Positions 23,685-37,628 of a DNA stretch of 64,000 bases are shown one piece after another (position 1 is the stretch's first letter; every line of letters begins with the position of its first letter). Below the pieces are notes generated by a model. It did not search any database, was not told where the DNA came from, and saw only the letters and a list, made by a program, of their open reading frames with translations. This DNA is from Platynereis dumerilii (taxonomy: Eukaryota; Annelida; Polychaeta; Phyllodocida; Nereididae), in assembly GCA_026936325.1 (NCBI GenBank), contig JAPTHN010000089.1:1364001-1428000 (forward strand). Direction: 5' to 3'. A program made the translations under genes and the position numbers.

Positions 23685-26315
23685 AAGGAGAGGTGGTCAA
23701 CATGGAGCCCAATGGGTCCAAGCCTACTCTTAGTGGAAAGCCACATCCAATCAAGGGAACAAACACCCACCTGAATGCACTCGCTTCCCCCAACCAAATG
23801 AGGCACCAGCTTTTTAGGGCAAACTGGTGACTCCAGCCTTCTTTATTGGACCAATGCCCCGTGGGGTCAGGGCAGTCCTTTATTTTGATGCAACTAGTGT
23901 GGGTGCGTGTCCTTAGAGGTGCGTATGTATGTATTTTGGCAGTCTTTAAATAAATTGAGAAATTGGAGGAAAAAGGTAGGAAGAAGGGCTATTATCTTTA
24001 AGGGCCTATTTAAGCTAAATTCAAGGCTTTTAGGGGACTTAGGGCCTTAGGAAGGAAAAAAAAGGGGACTTAGGAATGTATCAGTCACATAGTAATGCCG
24101 TTCGTCAGATACTTTATTGAGAGCAAAGATACAACCAAAGTAAAAGCACTCACCTGATGATTTTGCAAAAATGCGTAGTAACAATACTGATGAGATCCTT
24201 GAGGATTCCATGAATTTCCAAATGTGGATTTATGATAATCCAGTAAAAGTATATTTAAAGAATTTTAGTAATCCAGTGACATTACAATGTTTTCCAATGA
24301 GGAAACAGCAGGATGAAATTGTGGATAAATTCCGATAAAGATATAAGAGATTTTAAGTGAATAGATAAGCTATTCATGCGGGTCTAAAATGTAAACCTAA
24401 AGTTCAAAGTGACAGTTTGCTTTTTTTGCACCCCGCGACACGTGTTTCGACCTACCATGGTCTCGTCAGGCGAGGGGTAGTCAAACTGTCGTTATGGTTT
24501 GCATACACCAAAGCAAACCGGGGCTCTAAAAGCCTATAATTTGATAAAGTTAAAAAGGAATTGATCCCCATACATGTTACCTGCTGCAGTGTCTTGATGG
24601 AACTGAATATGTCCCTGCGCGAAGGCAAAACTTCTGAGAAAAAGCGCCCGCGGGGAGCGTTTTTGGCCGAAATTGAAACATAAAATTTGAAAATTTGTTC
24701 ATAAAATTGAAAGGAATGAAGGGAGGCTATCAAATTGGTGTTATTCCCTGCTCTCATTGTTATTAGGGTAAGGGTTAGGGGCAAGTCGGGTGGTATTCAG
24801 TGTCATGGCGGAAAAAAGGCCAAAGAAATGGAACGAGGGATGTTCCGGGTTGCTACATTGTCCGTTGTGGATAGAGTCTTGGGGTTGTCTCTGTCGTCCC
24901 GTGACCAAGACGGGATAGTATTTGTCGGTGCCCGAGACCATGAACAGGGGCAAGTCGATGTTATCCGAGACCAAGAACAGGGATATGTATCTGTCTAAGG
25001 TCACTGTACACTTTAGTGTCGTTAGACTTAGGCTAGGGAATGCAGGAATGAAGGGTCTTGGGATTGTCTCTGTCTTCCCATGACCAAGACGGGATAGTAT
25101 TTGTCGGTGCCCGAGACCATGAACAGGGGCAAGTCGATGTTATCCGAGACCAAGAACAGGGATATGTATCTGTCTGAGGTCACTGTACACTTTAGTGTCA
25201 TTAGACTTAGGCTAGGGGAAGCAGGAATGAAGGGTAGGGGAAGCAGGAATGAAGGGTTAGGGTTAGGGGCCTAAGTAGTGAGAAGTCAGGTCAGGAAGAG
25301 TCGACCCTGGGTCTCAATCCAGGGCACGTAATGAGTAGGCCAGGTCAGGGGACAAAAATGGAAGCAAAACAAGTGTGGAAGCCAATGGGGAAAATTCGGA
25401 AATTGAATTTGGAAGGACCCACCAATCCCTCTTTTGAGAACATGGATATGTATCTGTCTGAGGTCACTGTACACTTTAGTGTCATTAGACTTAGGCTAGG
25501 GGAAGCAGGAATGAAGGGTAGGGGAAGCAGGAATGAAGGGTTAGGGTTAGTCATTTGACTTAGGCTAGGGGAAGCAGGAATGAAGGGTAGGGGAAGCAGG
25601 AATGAAGGGTAGGGGAAGCAGGAATGAAGGGTTAGGGTTAGGGGCCTAAGTAGTGAGAAGTCAGGTCAGGAAGAGTCGACCCTGGGTCTCAATCCAGGGC
25701 ACGTAATGAGTAGGCCAGGTCAGGGGACAAAAATGGAAGTAAAACAAGTGTGGAAGCCAATGGGGAAAATTTGGAAATTGAATTTGGAAGGACCCACCAA
25801 TCCTTCTTTTGAGAATTAGGGTTAGGTTCTAGGGTTAGGGTTAGGGTTTTAGGGTTAGATAGCTTCTGGGGGAAGTTTAGGAAAACCGGAGGGCATGATA
25901 TTTTGAGGTGGATGTTGAAATAAAATATTATGAAAGACTGTTGGTACTTGTAAGGTGGTCTATATATGTGTGAGAGACTAAGGTTATAGAATGGAAAGAA
26001 GCAGGAAGGAGAGGTAGTTATTAGGGAGAAGAGGAAATAGAAATGCTAAGTTTAAGCTAAACAACTAATCCTATTTTAGGCCAATGTAAGTTTAGAACTA
26101 ACAGAGTGGCCCGAAAGGCCGTGGGAAGTCCAAAAGGACCAAATGTTTAGGGAGAGGAGGGAAAGACCCATCCTTGTGAAGTGAAATCTACTTTTAGAAT
26201 CTGTGAAAATTTGTAGTGAAGGTTATTGGAAACTCATTTGGAGAATTCTTTTACGGGTAGTTCTGGCTAGTTAGGTTTTAGGGTATGGGTCCAGAGAGGG
26301 CCCAGTTCCGGGAGA
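23685..26315. repeat. Satellite unit 10
   Basis: Marker 1 CCCTG, marker 2 GAAA (last unit of the GAAA block). Confidence 0.92.
24411..24490 (-). ncRNA. Hammerhead ribozyme, unit 10
   Basis: Core and stems unchanged; predicted cleavage between 24437 and 24436. Confidence 0.9.
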
Positions 26316-28945
26316 AAGGAGAGGTGGTCAACATGGAGCCCAATGGGTCCAAGCCTACTCTTAGTGGAAAGCCACATCCAATCAAGGGAACAAACACCCA
26401 CCTGAATGCACTCGCTTCCCCCAACCAAATGAGGCACCAGCTTTTTAGGGCAAACTGGTGACTCCAGCCTTCTTTATTGGACCAATGCCCCGTGGGGTCA
26501 GGGCAGTCCTTTATTTTGATGCAACTAGTGTGGGTGCGTGTCCTTAGAGGTGCGTATGTATGTATTTTGGCAGTCTTTAAATAAATTGAGAAATTGGAGG
26601 AAAAAGGTAGGAAGAAGGGCTATTATCTTTAAGGGCCTATTTAAGCTAAATTCAAGGCTTTTAGGGGACTTAGGGCCTTAGGAAGGAAAAAAAAGGGGAC
26701 TTAGGAATGTATCAGTCACATAGTAATGCCGTTCGTCAGATACTTTATTGAGAGCAAAGATACAACCAAAGTAAAAGCACTCACCTGATGATTTTGCAAA
26801 AATGCGTAGTAACAATACTGATGAGATCCTTGAGGATTCCATGAATTTCCAAATGTGGATTTATGATAATCCAGTAAAAGTATATTTAAAGAATTTTAGT
26901 AATCCAGTGACATTACAATGTTTTCCAATGAGGAAACAGCAGGATGAAATTGTGGATAAATTCCGATAAAGATATAAGAGATTTTAAGTGAATAGATAAG
27001 CTATTCATGCGGGTCTAAAATGTAAACCTAAAGTTCAAAGTGACAGTTTGCTTTTTTTGCACCCCGCGACACGTGTTTCGACCTACCATGGTCTCGTCAG
27101 GCGAGGGGTAGTCAAACTGTCGTTATGGTTTGCATACACCAAAGCAAACCGGGGCTCTAAAAGCCTATAATTTGATAAAGTTAAAAAGGAATTGATCCCC
27201 ATACATGTTACCTGCTGCAGTGTCTTGATGGAACTGAATATGTCCCTGCGCGAAGGCAAAACTTCTGAGAAAAAGCGCCCGCGGGGAGCGTTTTTGGCCG
27301 AAATTGAAACATAAAATTTGAAAATTTGTTCATAAAATTGAAAGGAATGAAGGGAGGCTATCAAATTGGTGTTATTCCTGCTCTCATTGTTATTAGGGTA
27401 AGGGTTAGGGGCAAGTCGGGTGGTATTCAGTGTCATGGCGGAAAAAAGGCCAAAGAAATGGAACGAGGGATGTTCCGGGTTGCTACATTGTCCGTTGTGG
27501 ATAGAGTCTTGGGGTTGTCTCTGTCGTCCCGTGACCAAGACGGGATAGTATTTGTCGGTGCCCGAGACCATGAACAGGGGCAAGTCGATGTTATCCGAGA
27601 CCAAGAACAGGGATATGTATCTGTCTAAGGTCACTGTACACTTTAGTGTCGTTAGACTTAGGCTAGGGAATGCAGGAATGAAGGGTCTTGGGATTGTCTC
27701 TGTCTTCCCATGACCAAGACGGGATAGTATTTGTCGGTGCCCGAGACCATGAACAGGGGCAAGTCGATGTTATCCGAGACCAAGAACAGGGATATGTATC
27801 TGTCTGAGGTCACTGTACACTTTAGTGTCATTAGACTTAGGCTAGGGGAAGCAGGAATGAAGGGTAGGGGAAGCAGGAATGAAGGGTTAGGGTTAGGGGC
27901 CTAAGTAGTGAGAAGTCAGGTCAGGAAGAGTCGACCCTGGGTCTCAATCCAGGGCACGTAATGAGTAGGCCAGGTCAGGGGACAAAAATGGAAGCAAAAC
28001 AAGTGTGGAAGCCAATGGGGAAAATTCGGAAATTGAATTTGGAAGGACCCACCAATCCCTCTTTTGAGAACATGGATATGTATCTGTCTGAGGTCACTGT
28101 ACACTTTAGTGTCATTAGACTTAGGCTAGGGGAAGCAGGAATGAAGGGTAGGGGAAGCAGGAATGAAGGGTTAGGGTTAGTCATTTGACTTAGGCTAGGG
28201 GAAGCAGGAATGAAGGGTAGGGGAAGCAGGAATGAAGGGTAGGGGAAGCAGGAATGAAGGGTTAGGGTTAGGGGCCTAAGTAGTGAGAAGTCAGGTCAGG
28301 AAGAGTCGACCCTGGGTCTCAATCCAGGGCACGTAATGAGTAGGCCAGGTCAGGGGACAAAAATGGAAGTAAAACAAGTGTGGAAGCCAATGGGGAAAAT
28401 TTGGAAATTGAATTTGGAAGGACCCACCAATCCTTCTTTTGAGAATTAGGGTTAGGTTCTAGGGTTAGGGTTAGGGTTTTAGGGTTAGATAGCTTCTGGG
28501 GGAAGTTTAGGAAAACCGGAGGGCATGATATTTTGAGGTGGATGTTGAGATAAAATATTATGAAAGACTGTTGGTACTTGTAAGGTGGTCTATATATGTG
28601 TGAGAGACTAAGGTTATAGAATGGAAAGAAGCAGGAAGGAGAGGTAGTTATTAGGGAGAAGAGGAAATAGAAATGCTAAGTTTAAGCTAAACAACTAATC
28701 CTATTTTAGGCCAATGTAAGTTTAGAACTAACAGAGTGGCCCGAAAGGCCGTGGGAAGTCCAAAAGGACCAAATGTTTAGGGAGAGGAGGGAAAGACCCA
28801 TCCTTGTGAAGTGAAATCTACTTTTAGAATCTGTGAAAATTTGTAGTGAAGGTTATTGGAAACTCATTTGGAGAATTCTTTTACGGGTAGTTCTGGCTAG
28901 TTAGGTTTTAGGGTATGGGTCCAGAGAGGGCCCAGTTCCGGGAGA
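26316..28945. repeat. Satellite unit 11
   Basis: Marker 1 CCTG, marker 2 GAGA. Confidence 0.92.
27042..27121 (-). ncRNA. Hammerhead ribozyme, unit 11
   Basis: Core and stems unchanged; predicted cleavage between 27068 and 27067. Confidence 0.9.
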
Positions 28946-31576
28946 AAGGAGAGGTGGTCAACATGGAGCCCAATGGGTCCAAGCCTACTCTTAGTGGAAA
29001 GCCACATCCAATCAAGGGAACAAACACCCACCTGAATGCACTCGCTTCCCCCAACCAAATGAGGCACCAGCTTTTTAGGGCAAACTGGTGACTCCAGCCT
29101 TCTTTATTGGACCAATGCCCCGTGGGGTCAGGGCAGTCCTTTATTTTGATGCAACTAGTGTGGGTGCGTGTCCTTAGAGGTGCGTATGTATGTATTTTGG
29201 CAGTCTTTAAATAAATTGAGAAATTGGAGGAAAAAGGTAGGAAGAAGGGCTATTATCTTTAAGGGCCTATTTAAGCTAAATTCAAGGCTTTTAGGGGACT
29301 TAGGGCCTTAGGAAGGAAAAAAAAGGGGACTTAGGAATGTATCAGTCACATAGTAATGCCGTTCGTCAGATACTTTATTGAGAGCAAAGATACAACCAAA
29401 GTAAAAGCACTCACCTGATGATTTTGCAAAAATGCGTAGTAACAATACTGATGAGATCCTTGAGGATTCCATGAATTTCCAAATGTGGATTTATGATAAT
29501 CCAGTAAAAGTATATTTAAAGAATTTTAGTAATCCAGTGACATTACAATGTTTTCCAATGAGGAAACAGCAGGATGAAATTGTGGATAAATTCCGATAAA
29601 GATATAAGAGATTTTAAGTGAATAGATAAGCTATTCATGCGGGTCTAAAATGTAAACCTAAAGTTCAAAGTGACAGTTTGCTTTTTTTGCACCCCGCGAC
29701 ACGTGTTTCGACCTACCATGGTCTCGTCAGGCGAGGGGTAGTCAAACTGTCGTTATGGTTTGCATACACCAAAGCAAACCGGGGCTCTAAAAGCCTATAA
29801 TTTGATAAAGTTAAAAAGGAATTGATCCCCATACATGTTACCTGCTGCAGTGTCTTGATGGAACTGAATATGTCCCTGCGCGAAGGCAAAACTTCTGAGA
29901 AAAAGCGCCCGCGGGGAGCGTTTTTGGCCGAAATTGAAACATAAAATTTGAAAATTTGTTCATAAAATTGAAAGGAATGAAGGGAGGCTATCAAATTGGT
30001 GTTATTCCCTGCTCTCATTGTTATTAGGGTAAGGGTTAGGGGCAAGTCGGGTGGTATTCAGTGTCATGGCGGAAAAAAGGCCAAAGAAATGGAACGAGGG
30101 ATGTTCCGGGTTGCTACATTGTCCGTTGTGGATAGAGTCTTGGGGTTGTCTCTGTCGTCCCGTGACCAAGACGGGATAGTATTTGTCGGTGCCCGAGACC
30201 ATGAACAGGGGCAAGTCGATGTTATCCGAGACCAAGAACAGGGATATGTATCTGTCTAAGGTCACTGTACACTTTAGTGTCGTTAGACTTAGGCTAGGGA
30301 ATGCAGGAATGAAGGGTCTTGGGATTGTCTCTGTCTTCCCATGACCAAGACGGGATAGTATTTGTCGGTGCCCGAGACCATGAACAGGGGCAAGTCGATG
30401 TTATCCGAGACCAAGAACAGGGATATGTATCTGTCTGAGGTCACTGTACACTTTAGTGTCATTAGACTTAGGCTAGGGGAAGCAGGAATGAAGGGTAGGG
30501 GAAGCAGGAATGAAGGGTTAGGGTTAGGGGCCTAAGTAGTGAGAAGTCAGGTCAGGAAGAGTCGACCCTGGGTCTCAATCCAGGGCACGTAATGAGTAGG
30601 CCAGGTCAGGGGACAAAAATGGAAGCAAAACAAGTGTGGAAGCCAATGGGGAAAATTCGGAAATTGAATTTGGAAGGACCCACCAATCCCTCTTTTGAGA
30701 ACATGGATATGTATCTGTCTGAGGTCACTGTACACTTTAGTGTCATTAGACTTAGGCTAGGGGAAGCAGGAATGAAGGGTAGGGGAAGCAGGAATGAAGG
30801 GTTAGGGTTAGTCATTTGACTTAGGCTAGGGGAAGCAGGAATGAAGGGTAGGGGAAGCAGGAATGAAGGGTAGGGGAAGCAGGAATGAAGGGTTAGGGTT
30901 AGGGGCCTAAGTAGTGAGAAGTCAGGTCAGGAAGAGTCGACCCTGGGTCTCAATCCAGGGCACGTAATGAGTAGGCCAGGTCAGGGGACAAAAATGGAAG
31001 TAAAACAAGTGTGGAAGCCAATGGGGAAAATTTGGAAATTGAATTTGGAAGGACCCACCAATCCTTCTTTTGAGAATTAGGGTTAGGTTCTAGGGTTAGG
31101 GTTAGGGTTTTAGGGTTAGATAGCTTCTGGGGGAAGTTTAGGAAAACCGGAGGGCATGATATTTTGAGGTGGATGTTGAGATAAAATATTATGAAAGACT
31201 GTTGGTACTTGTAAGGTGGTCTATATATGTGTGAGAGACTAAGGTTATAGAATGGAAAGAAGCAGGAAGGAGAGGTAGTTATTAGGGAGAAGAGGAAATA
31301 GAAATGCTAAGTTTAAGCTAAACAACTAATCCTATTTTAGGCCAATGTAAGTTTAGAACTAACAGAGTGGCCCGAAAGGCCGTGGGAAGTCCAAAAGGAC
31401 CAAATGTTTAGGGAGAGGAGGGAAAGACCCATCCTTGTGAAGTGAAATCTACTTTTAGAATCTGTGAAAATTTGTAGTGAAGGTTATTGGAAACTCATTT
31501 GGAGAATTCTTTTACGGGTAGTTCTGGCTAGTTAGGTTTTAGGGTATGGGTCCAGAGAGGGCCCAGTTCCGGGAGA
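28946..31576. repeat. Satellite unit 12
   Basis: Marker 1 CCCTG, marker 2 GAGA. Confidence 0.92.
29672..29751 (-). ncRNA. Hammerhead ribozyme, unit 12
   Basis: Core and stems unchanged; predicted cleavage between 29698 and 29697. Confidence 0.9.
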
Positions 31577-34207
31577 AAGGAGAGGTGGTCAACATGGAGC
31601 CCAATGGGTCCAAGCCTACTCTTAGTGGAAAGCCACATCCAATCAAGGGAACAAACACCCACCTGAATGCACTCGCTTCCCCCAACCAAATGAGGCACCA
31701 GCTTTTTAGGGCAAACTGGTGACTCCAGCCTTCTTTATTGGACCAATGCCCCGTGGGGTCAGGGCAGTCCTTTATTTTGATGCAACTAGTGTGGGTGCGT
31801 GTCCTTAGAGGTGCGTATGTATGTATTTTGGCAGTCTTTAAATAAATTGAGAAATTGGAGGAAAAAGGTAGGAAGAAGGGCTATTATCTTTAAGGGCCTA
31901 TTTAAGCTAAATTCAAGGCTTTTAGGGGACTTAGGGCCTTAGGAAGGAAAAAAAAGGGGACTTAGGAATGTATCAGTCACATAGTAATGCCGTTCGTCAG
32001 ATACTTTATTGAGAGCAAAGATACAACCAAAGTAAAAGCACTCACCTGATGATTTTGCAAAAATGCGTAGTAACAATACTGATGAGATCCTTGAGGATTC
32101 CATGAATTTCCAAATGTGGATTTATGATAATCCAGTAAAAGTATATTTAAAGAATTTTAGTAATCCAGTGACATTACAATGTTTTCCAATGAGGAAACAG
32201 CAGGATGAAATTGTGGATAAATTCCGATAAAGATATAAGAGATTTTAAGTGAATAGATAAGCTATTCATGCGGGTCTAAAATGTAAACCTAAAGTTCAAA
32301 GTGACAGTTTGCTTTTTTTGCACCCCGCGACACGTGTTTCGACCTACCATGGTCTCGTCAGGCGAGGGGTAGTCAAACTGTCGTTATGGTTTGCATACAC
32401 CAAAGCAAACCGGGGCTCTAAAAGCCTATAATTTGATAAAGTTAAAAAGGAATTGATCCCCATACATGTTACCTGCTGCAGTGTCTTGATGGAACTGAAT
32501 ATGTCCCTGCGCGAAGGCAAAACTTCTGAGAAAAAGCGCCCGCGGGGAGCGTTTTTGGCCGAAATTGAAACATAAAATTTGAAAATTTGTTCATAAAATT
32601 GAAAGGAATGAAGGGAGGCTATCAAATTGGTGTTATTCCCTGCTCTCATTGTTATTAGGGTAAGGGTTAGGGGCAAGTCGGGTGGTATTCAGTGTCATGG
32701 CGGAAAAAAGGCCAAAGAAATGGAACGAGGGATGTTCCGGGTTGCTACATTGTCCGTTGTGGATAGAGTCTTGGGGTTGTCTCTGTCGTCCCGTGACCAA
32801 GACGGGATAGTATTTGTCGGTGCCCGAGACCATGAACAGGGGCAAGTCGATGTTATCCGAGACCAAGAACAGGGATATGTATCTGTCTAAGGTCACTGTA
32901 CACTTTAGTGTCGTTAGACTTAGGCTAGGGAATGCAGGAATGAAGGGTCTTGGGATTGTCTCTGTCTTCCCATGACCAAGACGGGATAGTATTTGTCGGT
33001 GCCCGAGACCATGAACAGGGGCAAGTCGATGTTATCCGAGACCAAGAACAGGGATATGTATCTGTCTGAGGTCACTGTACACTTTAGTGTCATTAGACTT
33101 AGGCTAGGGGAAGCAGGAATGAAGGGTAGGGGAAGCAGGAATGAAGGGTTAGGGTTAGGGGCCTAAGTAGTGAGAAGTCAGGTCAGGAAGAGTCGACCCT
33201 GGGTCTCAATCCAGGGCACGTAATGAGTAGGCCAGGTCAGGGGACAAAAATGGAAGCAAAACAAGTGTGGAAGCCAATGGGGAAAATTCGGAAATTGAAT
33301 TTGGAAGGACCCACCAATCCCTCTTTTGAGAACATGGATATGTATCTGTCTGAGGTCACTGTACACTTTAGTGTCATTAGACTTAGGCTAGGGGAAGCAG
33401 GAATGAAGGGTAGGGGAAGCAGGAATGAAGGGTTAGGGTTAGTCATTTGACTTAGGCTAGGGGAAGCAGGAATGAAGGGTAGGGGAAGCAGGAATGAAGG
33501 GTAGGGGAAGCAGGAATGAAGGGTTAGGGTTAGGGGCCTAAGTAGTGAGAAGTCAGGTCAGGAAGAGTCGACCCTGGGTCTCAATCCAGGGCACGTAATG
33601 AGTAGGCCAGGTCAGGGGACAAAAATGGAAGTAAAACAAGTGTGGAAGCCAATGGGGAAAATTTGGAAATTGAATTTGGAAGGACCCACCAATCCTTCTT
33701 TTGAGAATTAGGGTTAGGTTCTAGGGTTAGGGTTAGGGTTTTAGGGTTAGATAGCTTCTGGGGGAAGTTTAGGAAAACCGGAGGGCATGATATTTTGAGG
33801 TGGATGTTGAGATAAAATATTATGAAAGACTGTTGGTACTTGTAAGGTGGTCTATATATGTGTGAGAGACTAAGGTTATAGAATGGAAAGAAGCAGGAAG
33901 GAGAGGTAGTTATTAGGGAGAAGAGGAAATAGAAATGCTAAGTTTAAGCTAAACAACTAATCCTATTTTAGGCCAATGTAAGTTTAGAACTAACAGAGTG
34001 GCCCGAAAGGCCGTGGGAAGTCCAAAAGGACCAAATGTTTAGGGAGAGGAGGGAAAGACCCATCCTTGTGAAGTGAAATCTACTTTTAGAATCTGTGAAA
34101 ATTTGTAGTGAAGGTTATTGGAAACTCATTTGGAGAATTCTTTTACGGGTAGTTCTGGCTAGTTAGGTTTTAGGGTATGGGTCCAGAGAGGGCCCAGTTC
34201 CGGGAGA
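31577..34207. repeat. Satellite unit 13
   Basis: Marker 1 CCCTG, marker 2 GAGA; same marker state as units 12 and 14. Confidence 0.92.
32303..32382 (-). ncRNA. Hammerhead ribozyme, unit 13
   Basis: Core and stems unchanged; predicted cleavage between 32329 and 32328. Confidence 0.9.
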
Positions 34208-36838
34208 AAGGAGAGGTGGTCAACATGGAGCCCAATGGGTCCAAGCCTACTCTTAGTGGAAAGCCACATCCAATCAAGGGAACAAACACCCACCTGAATG
34301 CACTCGCTTCCCCCAACCAAATGAGGCACCAGCTTTTTAGGGCAAACTGGTGACTCCAGCCTTCTTTATTGGACCAATGCCCCGTGGGGTCAGGGCAGTC
34401 CTTTATTTTGATGCAACTAGTGTGGGTGCGTGTCCTTAGAGGTGCGTATGTATGTATTTTGGCAGTCTTTAAATAAATTGAGAAATTGGAGGAAAAAGGT
34501 AGGAAGAAGGGCTATTATCTTTAAGGGCCTATTTAAGCTAAATTCAAGGCTTTTAGGGGACTTAGGGCCTTAGGAAGGAAAAAAAAGGGGACTTAGGAAT
34601 GTATCAGTCACATAGTAATGCCGTTCGTCAGATACTTTATTGAGAGCAAAGATACAACCAAAGTAAAAGCACTCACCTGATGATTTTGCAAAAATGCGTA
34701 GTAACAATACTGATGAGATCCTTGAGGATTCCATGAATTTCCAAATGTGGATTTATGATAATCCAGTAAAAGTATATTTAAAGAATTTTAGTAATCCAGT
34801 GACATTACAATGTTTTCCAATGAGGAAACAGCAGGATGAAATTGTGGATAAATTCCGATAAAGATATAAGAGATTTTAAGTGAATAGATAAGCTATTCAT
34901 GCGGGTCTAAAATGTAAACCTAAAGTTCAAAGTGACAGTTTGCTTTTTTTGCACCCCGCGACACGTGTTTCGACCTACCATGGTCTCGTCAGGCGAGGGG
35001 TAGTCAAACTGTCGTTATGGTTTGCATACACCAAAGCAAACCGGGGCTCTAAAAGCCTATAATTTGATAAAGTTAAAAAGGAATTGATCCCCATACATGT
35101 TACCTGCTGCAGTGTCTTGATGGAACTGAATATGTCCCTGCGCGAAGGCAAAACTTCTGAGAAAAAGCGCCCGCGGGGAGCGTTTTTGGCCGAAATTGAA
35201 ACATAAAATTTGAAAATTTGTTCATAAAATTGAAAGGAATGAAGGGAGGCTATCAAATTGGTGTTATTCCCTGCTCTCATTGTTATTAGGGTAAGGGTTA
35301 GGGGCAAGTCGGGTGGTATTCAGTGTCATGGCGGAAAAAAGGCCAAAGAAATGGAACGAGGGATGTTCCGGGTTGCTACATTGTCCGTTGTGGATAGAGT
35401 CTTGGGGTTGTCTCTGTCGTCCCGTGACCAAGACGGGATAGTATTTGTCGGTGCCCGAGACCATGAACAGGGGCAAGTCGATGTTATCCGAGACCAAGAA
35501 CAGGGATATGTATCTGTCTAAGGTCACTGTACACTTTAGTGTCGTTAGACTTAGGCTAGGGAATGCAGGAATGAAGGGTCTTGGGATTGTCTCTGTCTTC
35601 CCATGACCAAGACGGGATAGTATTTGTCGGTGCCCGAGACCATGAACAGGGGCAAGTCGATGTTATCCGAGACCAAGAACAGGGATATGTATCTGTCTGA
35701 GGTCACTGTACACTTTAGTGTCATTAGACTTAGGCTAGGGGAAGCAGGAATGAAGGGTAGGGGAAGCAGGAATGAAGGGTTAGGGTTAGGGGCCTAAGTA
35801 GTGAGAAGTCAGGTCAGGAAGAGTCGACCCTGGGTCTCAATCCAGGGCACGTAATGAGTAGGCCAGGTCAGGGGACAAAAATGGAAGCAAAACAAGTGTG
35901 GAAGCCAATGGGGAAAATTCGGAAATTGAATTTGGAAGGACCCACCAATCCCTCTTTTGAGAACATGGATATGTATCTGTCTGAGGTCACTGTACACTTT
36001 AGTGTCATTAGACTTAGGCTAGGGGAAGCAGGAATGAAGGGTAGGGGAAGCAGGAATGAAGGGTTAGGGTTAGTCATTTGACTTAGGCTAGGGGAAGCAG
36101 GAATGAAGGGTAGGGGAAGCAGGAATGAAGGGTAGGGGAAGCAGGAATGAAGGGTTAGGGTTAGGGGCCTAAGTAGTGAGAAGTCAGGTCAGGAAGAGTC
36201 GACCCTGGGTCTCAATCCAGGGCACGTAATGAGTAGGCCAGGTCAGGGGACAAAAATGGAAGTAAAACAAGTGTGGAAGCCAATGGGGAAAATTTGGAAA
36301 TTGAATTTGGAAGGACCCACCAATCCTTCTTTTGAGAATTAGGGTTAGGTTCTAGGGTTAGGGTTAGGGTTTTAGGGTTAGATAGCTTCTGGGGGAAGTT
36401 TAGGAAAACCGGAGGGCATGATATTTTGAGGTGGATGTTGAGATAAAATATTATGAAAGACTGTTGGTACTTGTAAGGTGGTCTATATATGTGTGAGAGA
36501 CTAAGGTTATAGAATGGAAAGAAGCAGGAAGGAGAGGTAGTTATTAGGGAGAAGAGGAAATAGAAATGCTAAGTTTAAGCTAAACAACTAATCCTATTTT
36601 AGGCCAATGTAAGTTTAGAACTAACAGAGTGGCCCGAAAGGCCGTGGGAAGTCCAAAAGGACCAAATGTTTAGGGAGAGGAGGGAAAGACCCATCCTTGT
36701 GAAGTGAAATCTACTTTTAGAATCTGTGAAAATTTGTAGTGAAGGTTATTGGAAACTCATTTGGAGAATTCTTTTACGGGTAGTTCTGGCTAGTTAGGTT
36801 TTAGGGTATGGGTCCAGAGAGGGCCCAGTTCCGGGAGA
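34208..36838. repeat. Satellite unit 14
   Basis: Marker 1 CCCTG, marker 2 GAGA; last complete unit. Confidence 0.92.
34934..35013 (-). ncRNA. Hammerhead ribozyme, unit 14
   Basis: Core and stems unchanged; predicted cleavage between 34960 and 34959. Confidence 0.9.
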
Positions 36839-37628
36839 AAGGAGAGGTGGTCAACATGGAGCCCAATGGGTCCAAGCCTACTCTTAGTGGAAAGCCACAT
36901 CCAATCAAGGGAACAAACACCCACCTGAATGCACTCGCTTCCCCCAACCAAATGAGGCACCAGCTTTTTAGGGCAAACTGGTGACTCCAGCCTTCTTTAT
37001 TGGACCAATGCCCCGTGGGGTCAGGGCAGTCCTTTATTTTGATGCAACTAGTGTGGGTGCGTGTCCTTAGAGGTGCGTATGTATGTATTTTGGCAGTCTT
37101 TAAATAAATTGAGAAATTGGAGGAAAAAGGTAGGAAGAAGGGCTATTATCTTTAAGGGCCTATTTAAGCTAAATTCAAGGCTTTTAGGGGACTTAGGGCC
37201 TTAGGAAGGAAAAAAAAGGGGACTTAGGAATGTATCAGTCACATAGTAATGCCGTTCGTCAGATACTTTATTGAGAGCAAAGATACAACCAAAGTAAAAG
37301 CACTCACCTGATGATTTTGCAAAAATGCGTAGTAACAATACTGATGAGATCCTTGAGGATTCCATGAATTTCCAAATGTGGATTTATGATAATCCAGTAA
37401 AAGTATATTTAAAGAATTTTAGTAATCCAGTGACATTACAATGTTTTCCAATGAGGAAACAGCAGGATGAAATTGTGGATAAATTCCGATAAAGATATAA
37501 GAGATTTTAAGTGAATAGATAAGCTATTCATGCGGGTCTAAAATGTAAACCTAAAGTTCAAAGTGACAGTTTGCTTTTTTTGCACCCCGCGACACGTGTT
37601 TCGACCTACCATGGTCTCGTCAGGCGGG
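36839..37628. repeat. Satellite unit 15, truncated by telomere repeats
   Basis: The first ~790 bp of a unit run up to CTCGTCAGGCG, after which the expected AGGGGTAG is replaced by GGTTAGGG and a long telomeric tract. The break falls in the stem I region of the ribozyme, with a few G residues of microhomology to TTAGGG. This is the form expected of a broken end healed by telomere addition. Confidence 0.92.

Larger units (their letters stand above)
1..37628. repeat. Subtelomeric satellite array, 2.63-kb unit
   Basis: Fourteen full head-to-tail units of 2630-2632 bp and one truncated unit follow one another without other sequence; bases 1-8 belong to a preceding, differently joined unit. Units differ only by scattered single bases and 1-nt indels, so the array is homogenised or recently amplified. 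Two markers sort the units: marker 1, a pyrimidine run about 1063 bp into the unit (CCTG, CCCTG or CCTTG), and marker 2, GAGATAAA or GAAATAAA about 2235 bp into it. Each unit contains short TTAGGG runs (in unit 1 at about 1088, 1581, 1864, 1956 and 2141-2185), internal duplications and a minus-strand hammerhead ribozyme. Long translations of the unit match no protein I know and change frame between units at marker 1, so I treat the array as non-coding. Confidence 0.97.

Noticed and set aside
1-37628. CRISPR-like array
   Set aside because: The repeats are kilobase-scale near-identical satellite units with no short-repeat/unique-spacer pattern.
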